Below are positions 1 through 14,371 of a stretch of DNA of 64,000 nt, one piece after another (position 1 is the first letter of the stretch; every line of letters starts with the position of its first letter). A program made the position numbers and the translations under genes. Origin of the DNA: Pseudomonadota bacterium (GTDB lineage: Bacteria > Pseudomonadota > Gammaproteobacteria > Burkholderiales > Rhodocyclaceae); assembly GCA_029780075.1 (NCBI GenBank), contig JAKOZI010000134.1, positions 1-64,000 of the forward strand, in the 5' to 3' direction. The notes under the pieces were generated by a model that was not told the DNA's origin, did not search any database, and saw nothing but the letters and a program-made list of their open reading frames with translations.

Positions 1-393
1 CATTACTTCGAGCTGACTCTGCTGGCCAACGAATACGCCAATCTCGCCAACGTGCATCTGGATGCCATCGAACACGGTGAGCGAATCGTCTTCCTGCATG
101 CCGTCGAGGAAGGCCCGGCCAATCAGAGCTACGGGATTCAGGTTGCCGCGCTGGCCGGCATTCCCGCAGCGGTGGTGAAAGCCGCCCGGCGCCAGTTGCG
201 CGAGTTCGAGCAACGCGCGTCGATCAACCCGCTGCAGCCGGATTTGTTCGCCACCGCGCTGGCCGACGCGGCCGACGCGCGCGCGGCACCGACCCACCCC
301 GCCGTCGAGCGGCTGCACGCAATCGATCCCGATCGACTGACGCCCCGTGAGGCCCTTGACGCCCTTTATGAACTGAAAGCACTGCTGCCGTGA
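1..393 (+). CDS. mutS: DNA mismatch repair protein MutS, C-terminal fragment (5' truncated by window edge)
   Basis: Frame 1 is open from base 1: [55 protein letters not shown], typical MutS domain V. Confidence 0.93.
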   Translation, partial: HYFELTLLANEYANLANVHLDAIEHGERIVFLHAVEEGPANQSYGIQVAALAGIPAAVVKAARRQLREFEQRASINPLQPDLFATALADAADARAAPTHPAVERLHAIDPDRLTPREALDALYELKALLP

Positions 394-1334
394 CTCACCG
401 CTTGATGTGTCGGCCCCTGCAAACCCTTCTGGCCAGCATTGGCCTGCTGCTGGCCGGATACCTGCACGCCGAGACCTGGCGCTTCGCGGTGATTGGCGAT
501 ACGCCGTACAATGAATACGAACGCCGCGAACTACCACGCATGCTCGACGACATCGCGGCGGAGAATCCCAGCTTCATCGTTCACGCCGGCGACTTCAAGG
601 AGGGCAGAGCGCTCTGCAGCGACGAACTCTACCTCGAACGCCGGGCACTTTTCGACACCTCCAGCGTACCGCTGCTCTATGTCCCCGGTGACAACGAATG
701 GACCGACTGCCGCCGCCTGCCTGCCGGCCACTTCGACCCGGTCGAACGTCTGCAGAAACTGCGGGAAATATTTTTCGCCACGCCGCGTTCACTCGGCAGC
801 AAGACCTGGCCGGTTGAGCAGCAGGCGGGCGCCTATCCCGAACACCTGCGCTGGCGCCTCGGGCCGGTGCTGTTCGTGTCGCTCAATGTACCTGGACCCG
901 ACAACAACTACGGCCTGAGCCAAGCCCCGAGCAACGAGTTCGTAGCACGCAACCCGGTGCTCATCGATTGGCTGCGACAGGGATTTGCCACGGCGCGGCG
1001 CGAGCACGCGGCCGGCATGGTGATTGTCATGCAGGCCAACCCGGGCTTCCGGCACCATGCGGCGGGCCTGACACACGCCGGCTTTCGCGCGCTGCTGGAC
1101 GCGCTGAGCAGCGAGAGCCTGGCATTCCCAGGTCAGGTCCTGCTGGTACACGGTGACACGCACTGGCAACGGATCGATCATCCGCTGCGCGATCCGTCGT
1201 CGCATCGGCCGATCGCCAACTTCACTCGCCTGGAAACCTTCGGTTACCCGCTGATGGGCTGGGTGAAGGTGATCGTCGACGACGAGCATCCGCGACTCTT
1301 CCGCTTTGAGGTGCATCCCTACCGGCGTCGCTGA
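390..1334 (+). CDS. Metallophosphoesterase family secreted protein
   Basis: Signal-peptide-like N-terminus, then VIGDTPYN...VHAGDFKEG...[10 protein letters not shown]...VHGDTHWQ metallophosphoesterase-like motifs; GTG start overlaps mutS stop. Confidence 0.75.
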   Translation: MTHRLMCRPLQTLLASIGLLLAGYLHAETWRFAVIGDTPYNEYERRELPRMLDDIAAENPSFIVHAGDFKEGRALCSDELYLERRALFDTSSVPLLYVPGDNEWTDCRRLPAGHFDPVERLQKLREIFFATPRSLGSKTWPVEQQAGAYPEHLRWRLGPVLFVSLNVPGPDNNYGLSQAPSNEFVARNPVLIDWLRQGFATARREHAAGMVIVMQANPGFRHHAAGLTHAGFRALLDALSSESLAFPGQVLLVHGDTHWQRIDHPLRDPSSHRPIANFTRLETFGYPLMGWVKVIVDDEHPRLFRFEVHPYRRR

Positions 1335-1417
1335 AAGCAGCGTGAAACAAGGCCGTCGACAGCCGCGACAGCAGGCTCTAGACTTGAATGGCTGAATCGT
1401 CTCAGGAGAGGTGGACC

Positions 1418-2554
1418 ATGAAACTGATCGCCTTGCTGCACTCGGCTTTGGCTGCTGCCCTCCTCTGCGGCACGCCGTTGACCCTTGCCGCCGAGATCGT
1501 CGTCGGCCAGATCGCGGCCTTCACTGGTCCTCTGGCGCCGACGGGAACGCACATGCGGGCCGGTGTGCAACTCTACTTCGACGCGGTCAATGCCGAAGGC
1601 GGCATTCACGGCGCGACGATCCGCCTGATCTCCAGGGACGACGGCTACAAGAGCGAGGAAACAGTTCGGCTGGCACGCGAAATGATCAGGGAGGCGCAGC
1701 CCCTGGCCTTCATCGGCTTCGTCGGCACGGGCAACGTCGAAGCCATTCTCGAACAGAAGGTCCTCAGCGAAGCCGGCATTCCGCTGCTCGCGGTGCGATC
1801 CGGCGCCGAGACCCTGGTCAGAAAGAACGACCCGTTTCTGTTCATGACCCGCGCCAGCTACGCCGAAGAAATCGAAAAGATCACCGAGCAGTACGTGACC
1901 ACCGGCTACACCCGCTTTGCCGTGTTGTACCAGGACGACGCTTTCGGCCAGGGCGCCCTGGTCAGCGCCGAGCAGGCCATCGGCAAGGCGGGCGGAGTTC
2001 TGGTGGCCAAGGGAGCCTACGAGAAGAACACGACCCATGTCGGCGACGCCGTCAAGAGCATCGCCGCCGCCAAACCGCAGGCGGTCATCATGATCGCCAA
2101 CACGGCAGCCAGTGCCGAGTTCCTGAAGCGCTCACGCGAGGCGGGCAACCTTGCACAGTATGTCGCGCTGTCGGTGACCGACGCCGCCCAGATCGTGCAA
2201 CGCATCGGCGCCGACAAGGCCGAAGGACTCGCGCTCACACAGGTTGTCCCTGATCCGAACAGTCGCACTGTGACCCTGATCCGCGAGATACAGGGCAACT
2301 TCGCGAAATTCAAACCGCAGGAGGTGAGCCTGAACCACACCTTCGTCGAGGGCTATCTTGGGGCAAAGGTGCTCGGCGAAGCCTTGCGTCGAGCCGGCCC
2401 AAACCCAACGCGCAAGAAGGTGCGCGATGCCCTCGAAGCGATCCGGAACTACGACGCCGGCGATGTCTTCATCAGCTTCTCCCCGAAGCGGCATGCCGGC
2501 TCGCGCTTCGTCGACATCACCATTCTCAATCGCGCTGGCAAGCTGTTGCGCTAG
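1418..2554 (+). CDS. ABC transporter substrate-binding protein (branched-chain amino acid/LivJ-type)
   Basis: Signal peptide MKLIALLHSALAAALLCGTPLTLAAEIVVGQIAAFTGPLAPTGTHMRAGVQLYFDAVNAEGGIHG; periplasmic-binding type I pattern. Confidence 0.88.
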   Translation: MKLIALLHSALAAALLCGTPLTLAAEIVVGQIAAFTGPLAPTGTHMRAGVQLYFDAVNAEGGIHGATIRLISRDDGYKSEETVRLAREMIREAQPLAFIGFVGTGNVEAILEQKVLSEAGIPLLAVRSGAETLVRKNDPFLFMTRASYAEEIEKITEQYVTTGYTRFAVLYQDDAFGQGALVSAEQAIGKAGGVLVAKGAYEKNTTHVGDAVKSIAAAKPQAVIMIANTAASAEFLKRSREAGNLAQYVALSVTDAAQIVQRIGADKAEGLALTQVVPDPNSRTVTLIREIQGNFAKFKPQEVSLNHTFVEGYLGAKVLGEALRRAGPNPTRKKVRDALEAIRNYDAGDVFISFSPKRHAGSRFVDITILNRAGKLLR

Positions 2555-2575
2555 GCAAGCTCGGTCCGCGGGCCG

Positions 2576-4624
2576 TCACGGCAGGACGGCTCGCCAGAGT
2601 TCCAGCAGCAGGCGAACGCCACCGCCGATCAGCAGCGCCACCAACGCGGAGAGCCCGACCGAGAACCAGGCCTGACGCCAGCCGATGGTTCTGAGCATCA
2701 CCGCGAAGGTGGATATGCAGGGAATGTAGAAAGTCAGGAAAACCAGGAAAGTGGCAATCTGTACCCAGTCGAGAAAAGGGTCGATTTCCATGCTTCCCAG
2801 CGCCTGGTAAACCATCAGCAGCGATAACTCCTTGCGCAGGACCCCGAACAGGATCGGCACGCCGAGCAACACCGGCAAGCCGAGCCACCAATGGGTGATT
2901 GGCGACAGCAGGAGGTTGATCACCTGGTCGGCGCCGAAATGGTTGAGCAATGCCAGCAGCACACTCCCGGCCACCAGGAGAGGCGTGACGATGGTCACAA
3001 TATCGCTGGTCCGCTCCCAGGTCCTGAGCACAAGTCCACGCCATGTCGGCAAGGCATACGGGGGGATTTCCTGAATCAGGCCGACAGCGACGTCGGTGTA
3101 CCGCCTGGCCAACGCCCCCCCAAGCGCCGTCAATACCACCAGGGTCAGTGCAAAGATGGCGAAAACCCCCAGCCAACCGAGATATTTCCCGCCCATCGCC
3201 AGAATGATTGCGGAACGTGCAGAACAGGGAACAAAGGCCAGCAACAGGGTGGCAACGACGCGCTCCTTGCCGCTGGTCGTCGCGGCGACCATCGAGATCG
3301 CCGGCACGTTGCAGCCCAGCCCAACCAGAAACGGCGTCGCGACGCCACCGTGCAGACCAATGTGGTGAAAGCCCCGGTCCACCACAAAGGCGACGCGGTG
3401 CATGATCCCGGCCTCTTCGAGCGCAACCAGCAGCAGTACCAGCGGCAGCATGTAGGGAATGACAATTCCTGTCAGACCGATCAGGCCATCGACCACCGCC
3501 CGTCCAACCACGCCAGCAGTAGACTCCGGCTGCCACTGCTGCACCCAGTCCGCCAAGGGTGCCGAAGTCCACTCGTCAAGCATGGCGCTGACTTTGAACA
3601 CCATCAGCAAAACCAGTGCAAAAACTGCCAGACTACCGATCAGGCCCCAGCGCGGATGCAGGAAAATGCCGTCGAGAAAGCGCTGACCACGCCCGGAATC
3701 GGCCGAGCCACCGAACTGAGTCACCTGTTCGAAGAGGGTTGCCGCCCGGTGATGGCGGTCGGCATGCAGTTCCTCCGACAGCGTGCGGGGCAATTGACGC
3801 TCGGCAGCAAGGCGGGCGGCAAGCACCTCGGGCAACAGTTCCGGAAAATGACCTGCAAATTCCTGCAGAAAATAGTCGTCGTTTTCCGCCAACTGCATGA
3901 GCAGGAACGGCCACGGCGCTCGAAACGCCTCCACCACCTCCGGCCGGGTGAGCAGCACGCGCAGCGATTCGAGGGTGACCTCGATATACTTGCTGGGCGC
4001 CGGTGTTCGCGGTGGCTCCTTCTTTCGCGCGGCCGCAAGCGCCGCCACAAAGACCTCCGAAACCCCCAGCCCCATGTGCGCGACGGTGGCCACCACCGGC
4101 ACGCCGAGGCGCTCGGACAGCGCCCGCGTGTTGATATACAGGCCCTTGCGACGCGCTTCGTCCACCCGGTTGAGCGCGATCACCAGCGGTTTTCCCAACA
4201 GGCACAGCTCGAGTGTCAGTTCCAGATCGCGCTGCAGTGCCGTCGCGTCGACGACCTGGATCAGGACATCCGGGGAGCGAAAGGCCAGTGCGGGCTGTTC
4301 GGCTTCGTGTGCGGCAACTGGCGGCCAGCGGTCGCCCCACAGCAGATACTTGACCAGGACCCGGTCGTGCGCACCCAGCGTGTGCAGCGACTCGATGGGC
4401 GGCAGGTCGACCAGCGACATCTGCTCCAGTCCGACGTCAACCAGACACTCGTCATAACCGTCGCCGTCGCGGAGCAGATTACGGTGCTGTGGCGAAGCGC
4501 TCGAGGCGGCAAGAAACAGGCTGCTCTTGCCGGTACGCAAGCGCCCGACGAGGACCACGCGCGGCCGCCGTTCTCCGCGCAACAGTTGCCGAGGTACGGC
4601 GACGATCGAGACGCCGGCGTTCAA
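2576..4624 (-). CDS. FeoB-like membrane protein with divergent N-terminal G domain
   Basis: N-terminal GRLRTGKSSLF, DLPPIESL, ALNRVDEARRKG; C-terminal gate-like GCNVPAISMVAATTSGKERVVATLLLAFVPCSAR; multiple TM segments. Confidence 0.82.
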   Translation of the reverse strand: MNAGVSIVAVPRQLLRGERRPRVVLVGRLRTGKSSLFLAASSASPQHRNLLRDGDGYDECLVDVGLEQMSLVDLPPIESLHTLGAHDRVLVKYLLWGDRWPPVAAHEAEQPALAFRSPDVLIQVVDATALQRDLELTLELCLLGKPLVIALNRVDEARRKGLYINTRALSERLGVPVVATVAHMGLGVSEVFVAALAAARKKEPPRTPAPSKYIEVTLESLRVLLTRPEVVEAFRAPWPFLLMQLAENDDYFLQEFAGHFPELLPEVLAARLAAERQLPRTLSEELHADRHHRAATLFEQVTQFGGSADSGRGQRFLDGIFLHPRWGLIGSLAVFALVLLMVFKVSAMLDEWTSAPLADWVQQWQPESTAGVVGRAVVDGLIGLTGIVIPYMLPLVLLLVALEEAGIMHRVAFVVDRGFHHIGLHGGVATPFLVGLGCNVPAISMVAATTSGKERVVATLLLAFVPCSARSAIILAMGGKYLGWLGVFAIFALTLVVLTALGGALARRYTDVAVGLIQEIPPYALPTWRGLVLRTWERTSDIVTIVTPLLVAGSVLLALLNHFGADQVINLLLSPITHWWLGLPVLLGVPILFGVLRKELSLLMVYQALGSMEIDPFLDWVQIATFLVFLTFYIPCISTFAVMLRTIGWRQAWFSVGLSALVALLIGGGVRLLLELWRAVLP

Positions 4625-5124
4625 TCGTCCTCATCGCAATCATCATCGTGTGTATGCCCATGGCTGATTTCTTCGGCGGTCGCCGGGCGAACGTCGGTCA
4701 CGGTACAGGTAAATACCAGCGCCATCCCGGCCAGTGGATGGTTGCCGTCGAGCACCACCTTGTCGTCGGCGATCTCGGTCACCCGATAGATCAGCACATC
4801 ATCTTCCTCGTCGCCCTCGGCACCCTCCGGCACACCTTCAAACTGCATGCCAACCTGCACTTCCTGAGGGAACTGGCTACGGGGTTCGAGTTGCACCAGC
4901 GCGGCGTCGTATTCACCAAAGGCATCGTCAGGTTGCATCTTGATCGTCACCGACTCGCCAATCTTCTTGCCGTGCATGGCTTCCTCGATCATCGGAAAGA
5001 TGTCGTCGTAACCGCCATGCAGATAGACGAGCGGTTCCTGGCCCGCATCAACGAGTTCTCCATCGACGTCGGTGACACTATAGTCGAGCGTAACAACGGT
5101 GTTCTTGGCAACTTGCATGTTCAT
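4621..5124 (-). CDS. slyD: FKBP-type peptidyl-prolyl isomerase, SlyD-like
   Basis: VAKNTVVTLDYSVTDVDGELVDAGQEPLVYLHGGYDDIFPMIEEAMHGKKIGE; metal-binding-like His/Asp/Cys tail HGHTHDDDCDEDD. Confidence 0.88.
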   Translation of the reverse strand: MNMQVAKNTVVTLDYSVTDVDGELVDAGQEPLVYLHGGYDDIFPMIEEAMHGKKIGESVTIKMQPDDAFGEYDAALVQLEPRSQFPQEVQVGMQFEGVPEGAEGDEEDDVLIYRVTEIADDKVVLDGNHPLAGMALVFTCTVTDVRPATAEEISHGHTHDDDCDEDD

Positions 5125-5591
5125 GAATTGAGTTCCTTAACCGCGCGCAGCATTTTCAGCGCGTGGCCTTTGGCATTGACTCCGTACAGCGCGAGTCGGA
5201 GAACGCCTTGTTTGTCGATGACAAAAGTCGAGCGCAGGATGCCGTATTTCGTGACACCATTCACTTCTTTCGCCTGCCAGACACCATACTGTTCACACGC
5301 CAGCCCCTCGGCATCCGAAAGGAGACACACCGAAATCCCATGCTTGTCACGGAATTCGGCGTGTTTGATGCAGTCGTCACGGCTGATGCCGATGATCAGG
5401 CAGTTCAGTCGCGCGAATTCGTCCTCATGATCGGAGAAATCGGTGGCCTGCAACGTGCAGCACGGCGCGTCATCTCTCGGATAAAAAAAGAGAATGAGAT
5501 TGTTCCTGCCTCGAAACCGGGCTATGTCGATGAGTTCCATATCCGCATCAGGGAGGACGAACATCGGAGCGGCCTGTCCTTCTTTCAGCAT
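5121..5591 (-). CDS. bcp: Peroxiredoxin, Bcp/thioredoxin-dependent thiol peroxidase type
   Basis: MLKEGQAAPMFVLPDADM...LILFFYPRDDAPCCTLQATDFSD; ATG at 5591 preferred over the longer ORF start. Confidence 0.88.
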   Translation of the reverse strand: MLKEGQAAPMFVLPDADMELIDIARFRGRNNLILFFYPRDDAPCCTLQATDFSDHEDEFARLNCLIIGISRDDCIKHAEFRDKHGISVCLLSDAEGLACEQYGVWQAKEVNGVTKYGILRSTFVIDKQGVLRLALYGVNAKGHALKMLRAVKELNS

Positions 5592-5809
5592 GGTGCCCCC
5601 CTCAAAGACCCTTCCCGACCGCACGGAAGCGATCGGGTGAAGCAGATTCTAACCAAGCTTCCGGCGCCTGACTACAAGAAAGCGACACCACGAAACGGCT
5701 ACAATGAAGCCTCCACCGAACGTTCCGTAGTTCTCGGCGGCTTCCCGATCCGCGCACGAGGCTCTGCAGAATACTCGCCATTCTCGAACACAGCAAACCT
5801 GGAGAAAGC

Positions 5810-6505
5810 ATGACCCCTTTTCGACATCTCTTGCACAGCCTGCCGCTGCTGACCTTGCTGTTCGCAACGCCAGCCCCGGCCGCCTCGCCCGACAGCGGGA
5901 CGACCATTGACCTCGCGGCCGAAGCCAGTCGACCGGCAACCAATGACCTGGCGCGCGCAACGGTCTTTGCCGAGGCCACGGGCGTCACCCCGAGCGACCT
6001 GTCGAGACGGATCAATGGGCTGATCGCCGACGGACTCAAGACCGCCAGAAGTTACAGCAGCATCAAGACCCAGAGCGGCGCCACCCACAGTTTCCCGGTG
6101 TACGGCAAGGGTGGCAAGATCGAGAACTGGCGCATGCGCTCCGAGCTGACGCTTGAGTCCAGCGATACCGGAGCACTTTCCGAATTGCTGGGCAAGCTCC
6201 AGGTGTCGATGGGTGTCGCCAGCCTGGCGATGCTGCCAGCACCGGAGACACGCAGGAAGGCCGAAAGCGAAGCCATGCTTGATGCCCTCGCTGCCTTCAA
6301 GGCGCGTGCCAGGATCATCGCCGAAGCACTGGGCAAGGCTTACCGAATCCGGCACCTGGCCATCAACAGCAGCGGCCGGCCACCGGTGGCACCGATCATG
6401 CGTGCGGCAGCCCTGGCATCTGCCGATGCCGCACCGATGCCGATCGAGGGCGGCGAAACCCAGATCAGCGCCAACGTCTCCGGGCAGATTGAGCTTCTGG
6501 AGTGA
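5810..6505 (+). CDS. SIMPL (DUF541) domain-containing periplasmic protein
   Basis: Signal peptide; TTIDLAAEASRPATNDLARATVFAEATGVTPSDLSRRINGLIADGLKTARSYSSIKTQSG typical SIMPL pattern. Confidence 0.82.
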   Translation: MTPFRHLLHSLPLLTLLFATPAPAASPDSGTTIDLAAEASRPATNDLARATVFAEATGVTPSDLSRRINGLIADGLKTARSYSSIKTQSGATHSFPVYGKGGKIENWRMRSELTLESSDTGALSELLGKLQVSMGVASLAMLPAPETRRKAESEAMLDALAAFKARARIIAEALGKAYRIRHLAINSSGRPPVAPIMRAAALASADAAPMPIEGGETQISANVSGQIELLE

Positions 6506-6517
6506 CGGCAGCGAAGT

Positions 6518-6542
6518 GCGCTAGCAGCATTGCTGCTAGCGC
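6518..6542. terminator. Perfect 11-bp inverted repeat between convergent genes, overlapping the ftsB stop codon
   Basis: GCGCTAGCAGC-ATT-GCTGCTAGCGC; no long U-tract, so terminator function is uncertain. Confidence 0.5.
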
Positions 6543-6889
6543 CTGACGGATCGAGGCGTCGCTGTCGCGGCGACAGGTTTCTCGGCGGCGCCAGGGGTCG
6601 CCGGTTTCTCGCCCGCAGGCTTGTCAGGAATCTGCACAAACACTTCGTCCTGCTTGACCATGCCCAGTTCGAAACGTGCGCGCTCCTCAATCGCATCGTA
6701 ACCCTGTTTGAGGTCACGCACTTCGGCGTCCATGCCGGCGTTGCGCATCTCGAGTTTGCTGTTGGTTTCCTGCTGTTGCTGCAGCTGCCGGTCAACGTCC
6801 CATACCCGCAACCAGCCGCCTTTGCCCAGCCACAGCGGGTGCTGCAGCAGGGTAATGACGACCAGCAGGGCGACAGCCAGCCAACGCAC
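6536..6889 (-). CDS. ftsB: Cell division protein FtsB
   Basis: Single TM then coiled coil: [86 protein letters not shown]; located next to eno. Confidence 0.92.
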   Translation of the reverse strand: MRWLAVALLVVITLLQHPLWLGKGGWLRVWDVDRQLQQQQETNSKLEMRNAGMDAEVRDLKQGYDAIEERARFELGMVKQDEVFVQIPDKPAGEKPATPGAAEKPVAATATPRSVRR

Positions 6890-6915
6890 AGCCGTGAATG
6901 TCGACGGTCAGTGAA

Positions 6916-8223
<1,308 letters not shown>

Positions 8224-8313
8224 TTAAAGTCACAGCCCCGCAGCAGCCCGCACGTTCGTTTCTGCTGCGTCCCGGCGCGCAGTCCTTGCTGCCTGATGCG
8301 GCGGGAGCAGCCA

Positions 8314-10841
<2,528 letters not shown>

Positions 10842-10903
10842 TCAAACCGCTGCCGTAATGGCGGCATTCGAAGCCGCGCGGCTACTGAGTCCGGCCCCGA
10901 CAA

Positions 10904-11446
10904 TCAGCGGATGAACTCGCGACTGATCTCGCGGAAGAGTTCGCTACCCGCCTGCCGCAACCACTCGAAGACTACCATTTCGCGTGAAACGATATCCGCA
11001 CCGTGGCCGCGCATACGCTCCAGGGCCAAAGCCTTGTCCGTGTTGCGGCGCGAACCGACGGCCTCGTCAACGACGAAAACGCGACGTCCGGCGGCGAGCA
11101 GGTCGAGTACCGTCTGCTGAACACAGACATGCGCTTCGGTACCGGCGACGACGAAATGTGCGCGTTCGCCCCCGTTCGCCTCGAACAGGCTCGATCCGGC
11201 GACGGCGGAGAAATGCAGTTTTTCGATCATGCACTTGTCGGGTAGCAAGGCCCGCAACGCAGGCATGGTCGGCCCCAGGCCTTTGGGATACTGTTCGGTG
11301 CAAATCACCGGAACCTGCAGCCGTTGAGCCAGTCTGGTCAGCCACACACCGGCTTCGAGCACTTGCGTGGCGTCTTGGATTGCCGGTTGGAGACGAACCT
11401 GAAAATCGATCAGCAATAACACGGAATGATCAACATGCATCAACAT
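10904..11446 (-). CDS. Isochorismatase-family cysteine hydrolase
   Basis: MLMHVDHSVLLLIDFQVRLQPAIQ...HFVVAGTEAHVCVQQTVLDLLAAGRRVFVVDEAVGSR. Confidence 0.88.
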   Translation of the reverse strand: MLMHVDHSVLLLIDFQVRLQPAIQDATQVLEAGVWLTRLAQRLQVPVICTEQYPKGLGPTMPALRALLPDKCMIEKLHFSAVAGSSLFEANGGERAHFVVAGTEAHVCVQQTVLDLLAAGRRVFVVDEAVGSRRNTDKALALERMRGHGADIVSREMVVFEWLRQAGSELFREISREFIR

Positions 11447-11658
11447 CACGTATGCCTCCAGAAAAGAGACTGTTTCGCGCAAGGCTGGCGCGCAGGAAAT
11501 CGATGGCGATCTTGCGCCAAACGTCTTTGGTCACCGGGAGCGATGGTAATATGCGCGGCGCTGGTCGCCAAGTGCAGCGTCGACCGGCGCGTCAGGCGCC
11601 CGGCGCCGCCTCGGACAGCGGGCGAGGTCTTCTCCCTCAGGCTGGCAGGAGCATTCAG

Positions 11659-12285
11659 ATGAAAATGTACCGGTCTCGCGCCATCCTGGTGGTCGTTGCG
11701 CTGCTTTCTCTGGCACTCAGCGGCTGTAGCAAGGAACCTGAGGACAGCGCCACTCTGAAGCCACAACCGTCGTCGTCGTCAAACACGGCCGATGACGTCC
11801 CTACTGCAGCTTCTCTCCTTGCAAAAGCGGCAATCCGCGGCGATATGGTCGAGATCAAGTCACTTCTCGACGCCGGAGCGCAGATCAACGTCACCGACGC
11901 ACTCGGCAGAACGCCACTGCACATGGCGGCTTTCTATGGACGCAGCAAGGTATCGGAATTGCTTCTCGCGAACGGTGCGAGCATCGATGCTCGCGACCGC
12001 GTCGGCATGACCCCCTTGCATGCAGCAGTCCTGTCGGGTGGCCGACACGAAGTGGAACTGCTGCTGGACAAGAAGGCCGATGCGAACGCGAAGACCGATA
12101 CCGGCCAATCACCACTCCATCTGGCGGCCGCAACCGGGCAGCCAAATGTCTCGCGCGTTCTGATCGAACACGGTGCCGATCCCAGGAGCAGGGACAAGAA
12201 CGGCAAGACGCCGCTCTTTTACGCCACGCGGAACAAGCATCCGATGACCACCGAGGTGCTCCAGCAGTACGGCGCCAAGGAGTGA
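11659..12285 (+). CDS. Ankyrin-repeat lipoprotein
   Basis: Lipobox LALSGCSK; repeats GRTPLHMAAFYGRSKVSELLLANGAS, GMTPLHAAVLSGGRHEVELLLDKKAD, GQSPLHLAAATGQPNVSRVLIEHGAD. Confidence 0.88.
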   Translation: MKMYRSRAILVVVALLSLALSGCSKEPEDSATLKPQPSSSSNTADDVPTAASLLAKAAIRGDMVEIKSLLDAGAQINVTDALGRTPLHMAAFYGRSKVSELLLANGASIDARDRVGMTPLHAAVLSGGRHEVELLLDKKADANAKTDTGQSPLHLAAATGQPNVSRVLIEHGADPRSRDKNGKTPLFYATRNKHPMTTEVLQQYGAKE

Positions 12286-12386
12286 GAAGGACGTTCGGAG
12301 GACTTTGCGCTACTCGCCGGCAGTTCAGCCCTGGGCGGCAGGCGACACCGCCGCCCACCACGCAGGTATCGCTTACTCGCCGCCGT

Positions 12387-14063
12387 TCAGGCTTTCTTCA
12401 TGGCCTCGTCCCGCAATTCCCGGCGCAGAATCTTGCCGACGTTGGTCTTCGGCAATTCGACCCGGAATTCAACCTGACCGGGCACCTTGTAGCCCGTCAA
12501 ATGCTCGCGACAATGAGCAATCAGCGCCTCGGCGGTCAGTGCGGGGGCTTTCTTGACGACGAAAATCTTGACCGCCTCACCCGATTTGTCATGCGGCACG
12601 CCAATGGCAGCCACTTCCAGGACTCCTGGATGCTGCGCCACGACATCCTCGACCTCATTGGGGTACACATTGAAACCCGAAACGAGGATCATGTCCTTTT
12701 TGCGATCGACGATGCGAACGAAGCCAGTCTCGTCCATCACCGCGATGTCGCCGGTCAGCAGAAAACCATCAGGCATGATGACCTTGGCGGTCTCTTCAGG
12801 ACGATTGTAATACCCCTTCATCACCTGCGGACCCCGTATGCAGAGTTCGCCACGCTCGCCGAGTGGAACATCGGCCCCGGCGTCGTTGCGAATCGCCACT
12901 TCGGTAGACGAAATCGGCAAGCCTATCGCACCGGTATAGGCAGGTATGTCGAGGGGATTGATGGTTGCGGCCGGCGACGTTTCGGTCAGACCATAGGCCT
13001 CAATCAGGGGCTTACCGGTCACCTGCTTCCACTTTTCGGCGACTGCTTTTTGTACCGCCATACCGCCACCAAGGGTGACTTTCAGCTTGCTGAAATCGAG
13101 GGCACAGAAGGCGTCATTGTTGAGCAGGGCATTGAACAGGGTGTTGACTCCGGTGATCACCGTAAACGGATGCTTGCCCATCTCCGCGACAAAGCCCGGA
13201 ATATCTCGCGGATTGGTGATCAACAGGTTGCTGGCGCCGATCTTGATAAAGGTGAAACAGTTCGCCGTCAGCGCGAAGATATGATAAAGAGGGAGCGCGG
13301 TGACCACGAGGTGTTGCTCGGTCCCGAGAGCGGGCTTGATCCACGCGTGCGCCTGTGCCAGGTTTGCCAGAATGTTGCGATGAATCAGCATGGCTCCCTT
13401 CGACAGGCCTGTCGTACCCCCGGTGTACTGCAGAAACGCAAGGTCGTCCTGGGTGACGGTGACCGCCTTCAGTTCACCCGCCCCCCCCTTGGCAATGGCG
13501 GTGCGGAAATTGACTGCACGCGGCAGGTTCCATGCCGGGATCATTTTCTTGACATACTTGACGACGAAGTTGACGACCGCGCCTTTGGGAAAACCGAGCA
13601 TGTCGCCAAGACGAGCAATCACAATATGCTTGACCGGTGTCCTGCCCAGAACCTGCTCCAGTGTCACCGCGAAGTTTTCGAGGATCACGATGACTTCCGC
13701 ACCTGCATCCTTGAGCTGATGCTCCAATTCACGCGGCGTATACAGCGGATTGACGTTCACCACCACGTAACCCGCACGCAAGGCGCCAAAAATGGAAATC
13801 GGATACTGCAGAACGTTGGGCATCATCACTGCCACACGGGCGCCCTGGGGAAGCTTCAGGACCGATTGCAGGTAGGCGGCAAAATCCCTTGATAACTTGT
13901 CGAGTTCGCCATAGGTGATTTCGACGCCCATGTTGATGTAAGCGACGCGGTCGCGATACTGTGCCACACTTTTTTCGAAGAGTTCGCCAAGCGACTGAAA
14001 CTCGCTCAAGTCAATCTCGGCCGGCACACCTTTCTGATAGCTCTTTAGCCAAATCTTCTCCAC
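12387..14063 (-). CDS. fadD: Long-chain fatty acid-CoA ligase (AMP-forming)
   Basis: 558 aa; [54 protein letters not shown]. Confidence 0.95.
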   Translation of the reverse strand: MEKIWLKSYQKGVPAEIDLSEFQSLGELFEKSVAQYRDRVAYINMGVEITYGELDKLSRDFAAYLQSVLKLPQGARVAVMMPNVLQYPISIFGALRAGYVVVNVNPLYTPRELEHQLKDAGAEVIVILENFAVTLEQVLGRTPVKHIVIARLGDMLGFPKGAVVNFVVKYVKKMIPAWNLPRAVNFRTAIAKGGAGELKAVTVTQDDLAFLQYTGGTTGLSKGAMLIHRNILANLAQAHAWIKPALGTEQHLVVTALPLYHIFALTANCFTFIKIGASNLLITNPRDIPGFVAEMGKHPFTVITGVNTLFNALLNNDAFCALDFSKLKVTLGGGMAVQKAVAEKWKQVTGKPLIEAYGLTETSPAATINPLDIPAYTGAIGLPISSTEVAIRNDAGADVPLGERGELCIRGPQVMKGYYNRPEETAKVIMPDGFLLTGDIAVMDETGFVRIVDRKKDMILVSGFNVYPNEVEDVVAQHPGVLEVAAIGVPHDKSGEAVKIFVVKKAPALTAEALIAHCREHLTGYKVPGQVEFRVELPKTNVGKILRRELRDEAMKKA

Positions 14064-14371
14064 CTGCTCTCCTCCGGGGTTGCTTGGTCTCTCTATGGAT
14101 CGTATCGATCGATGTCTTCGTCAGCGTTGCCTGCTGGTCATTCGCCCACGCGCGGACTGCCGCTTGCGGAACGCTACGGGATTCATTCTAATGGATTTTT
14201 ACTCTGACGGACCCCTTGAACGCGATTTCAAGGGTACTCGCAGCGCTTGGGGCGACAAGTGGTGCGAGCGAACAAGACTCCTGCACCCGGATTCGACACA
14301 GCAGCAGGCACCGGCAACGACAGAACATTGGCCGGAGGTCCGGCCGCCAGCGCCGCAGCCGACACCAGGAA

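Noticed and set aside
2891-4789. 632-aa plus-strand ORF
   Set aside because: Antisense to the FeoB-like/SlyD genes; low-complexity Gln/Arg/His-rich translation typical of high-GC shadow ORFs.
12282-13892. 536-aa plus-strand ORF
   Set aside because: Antisense shadow of fadD; no protein-like motifs.
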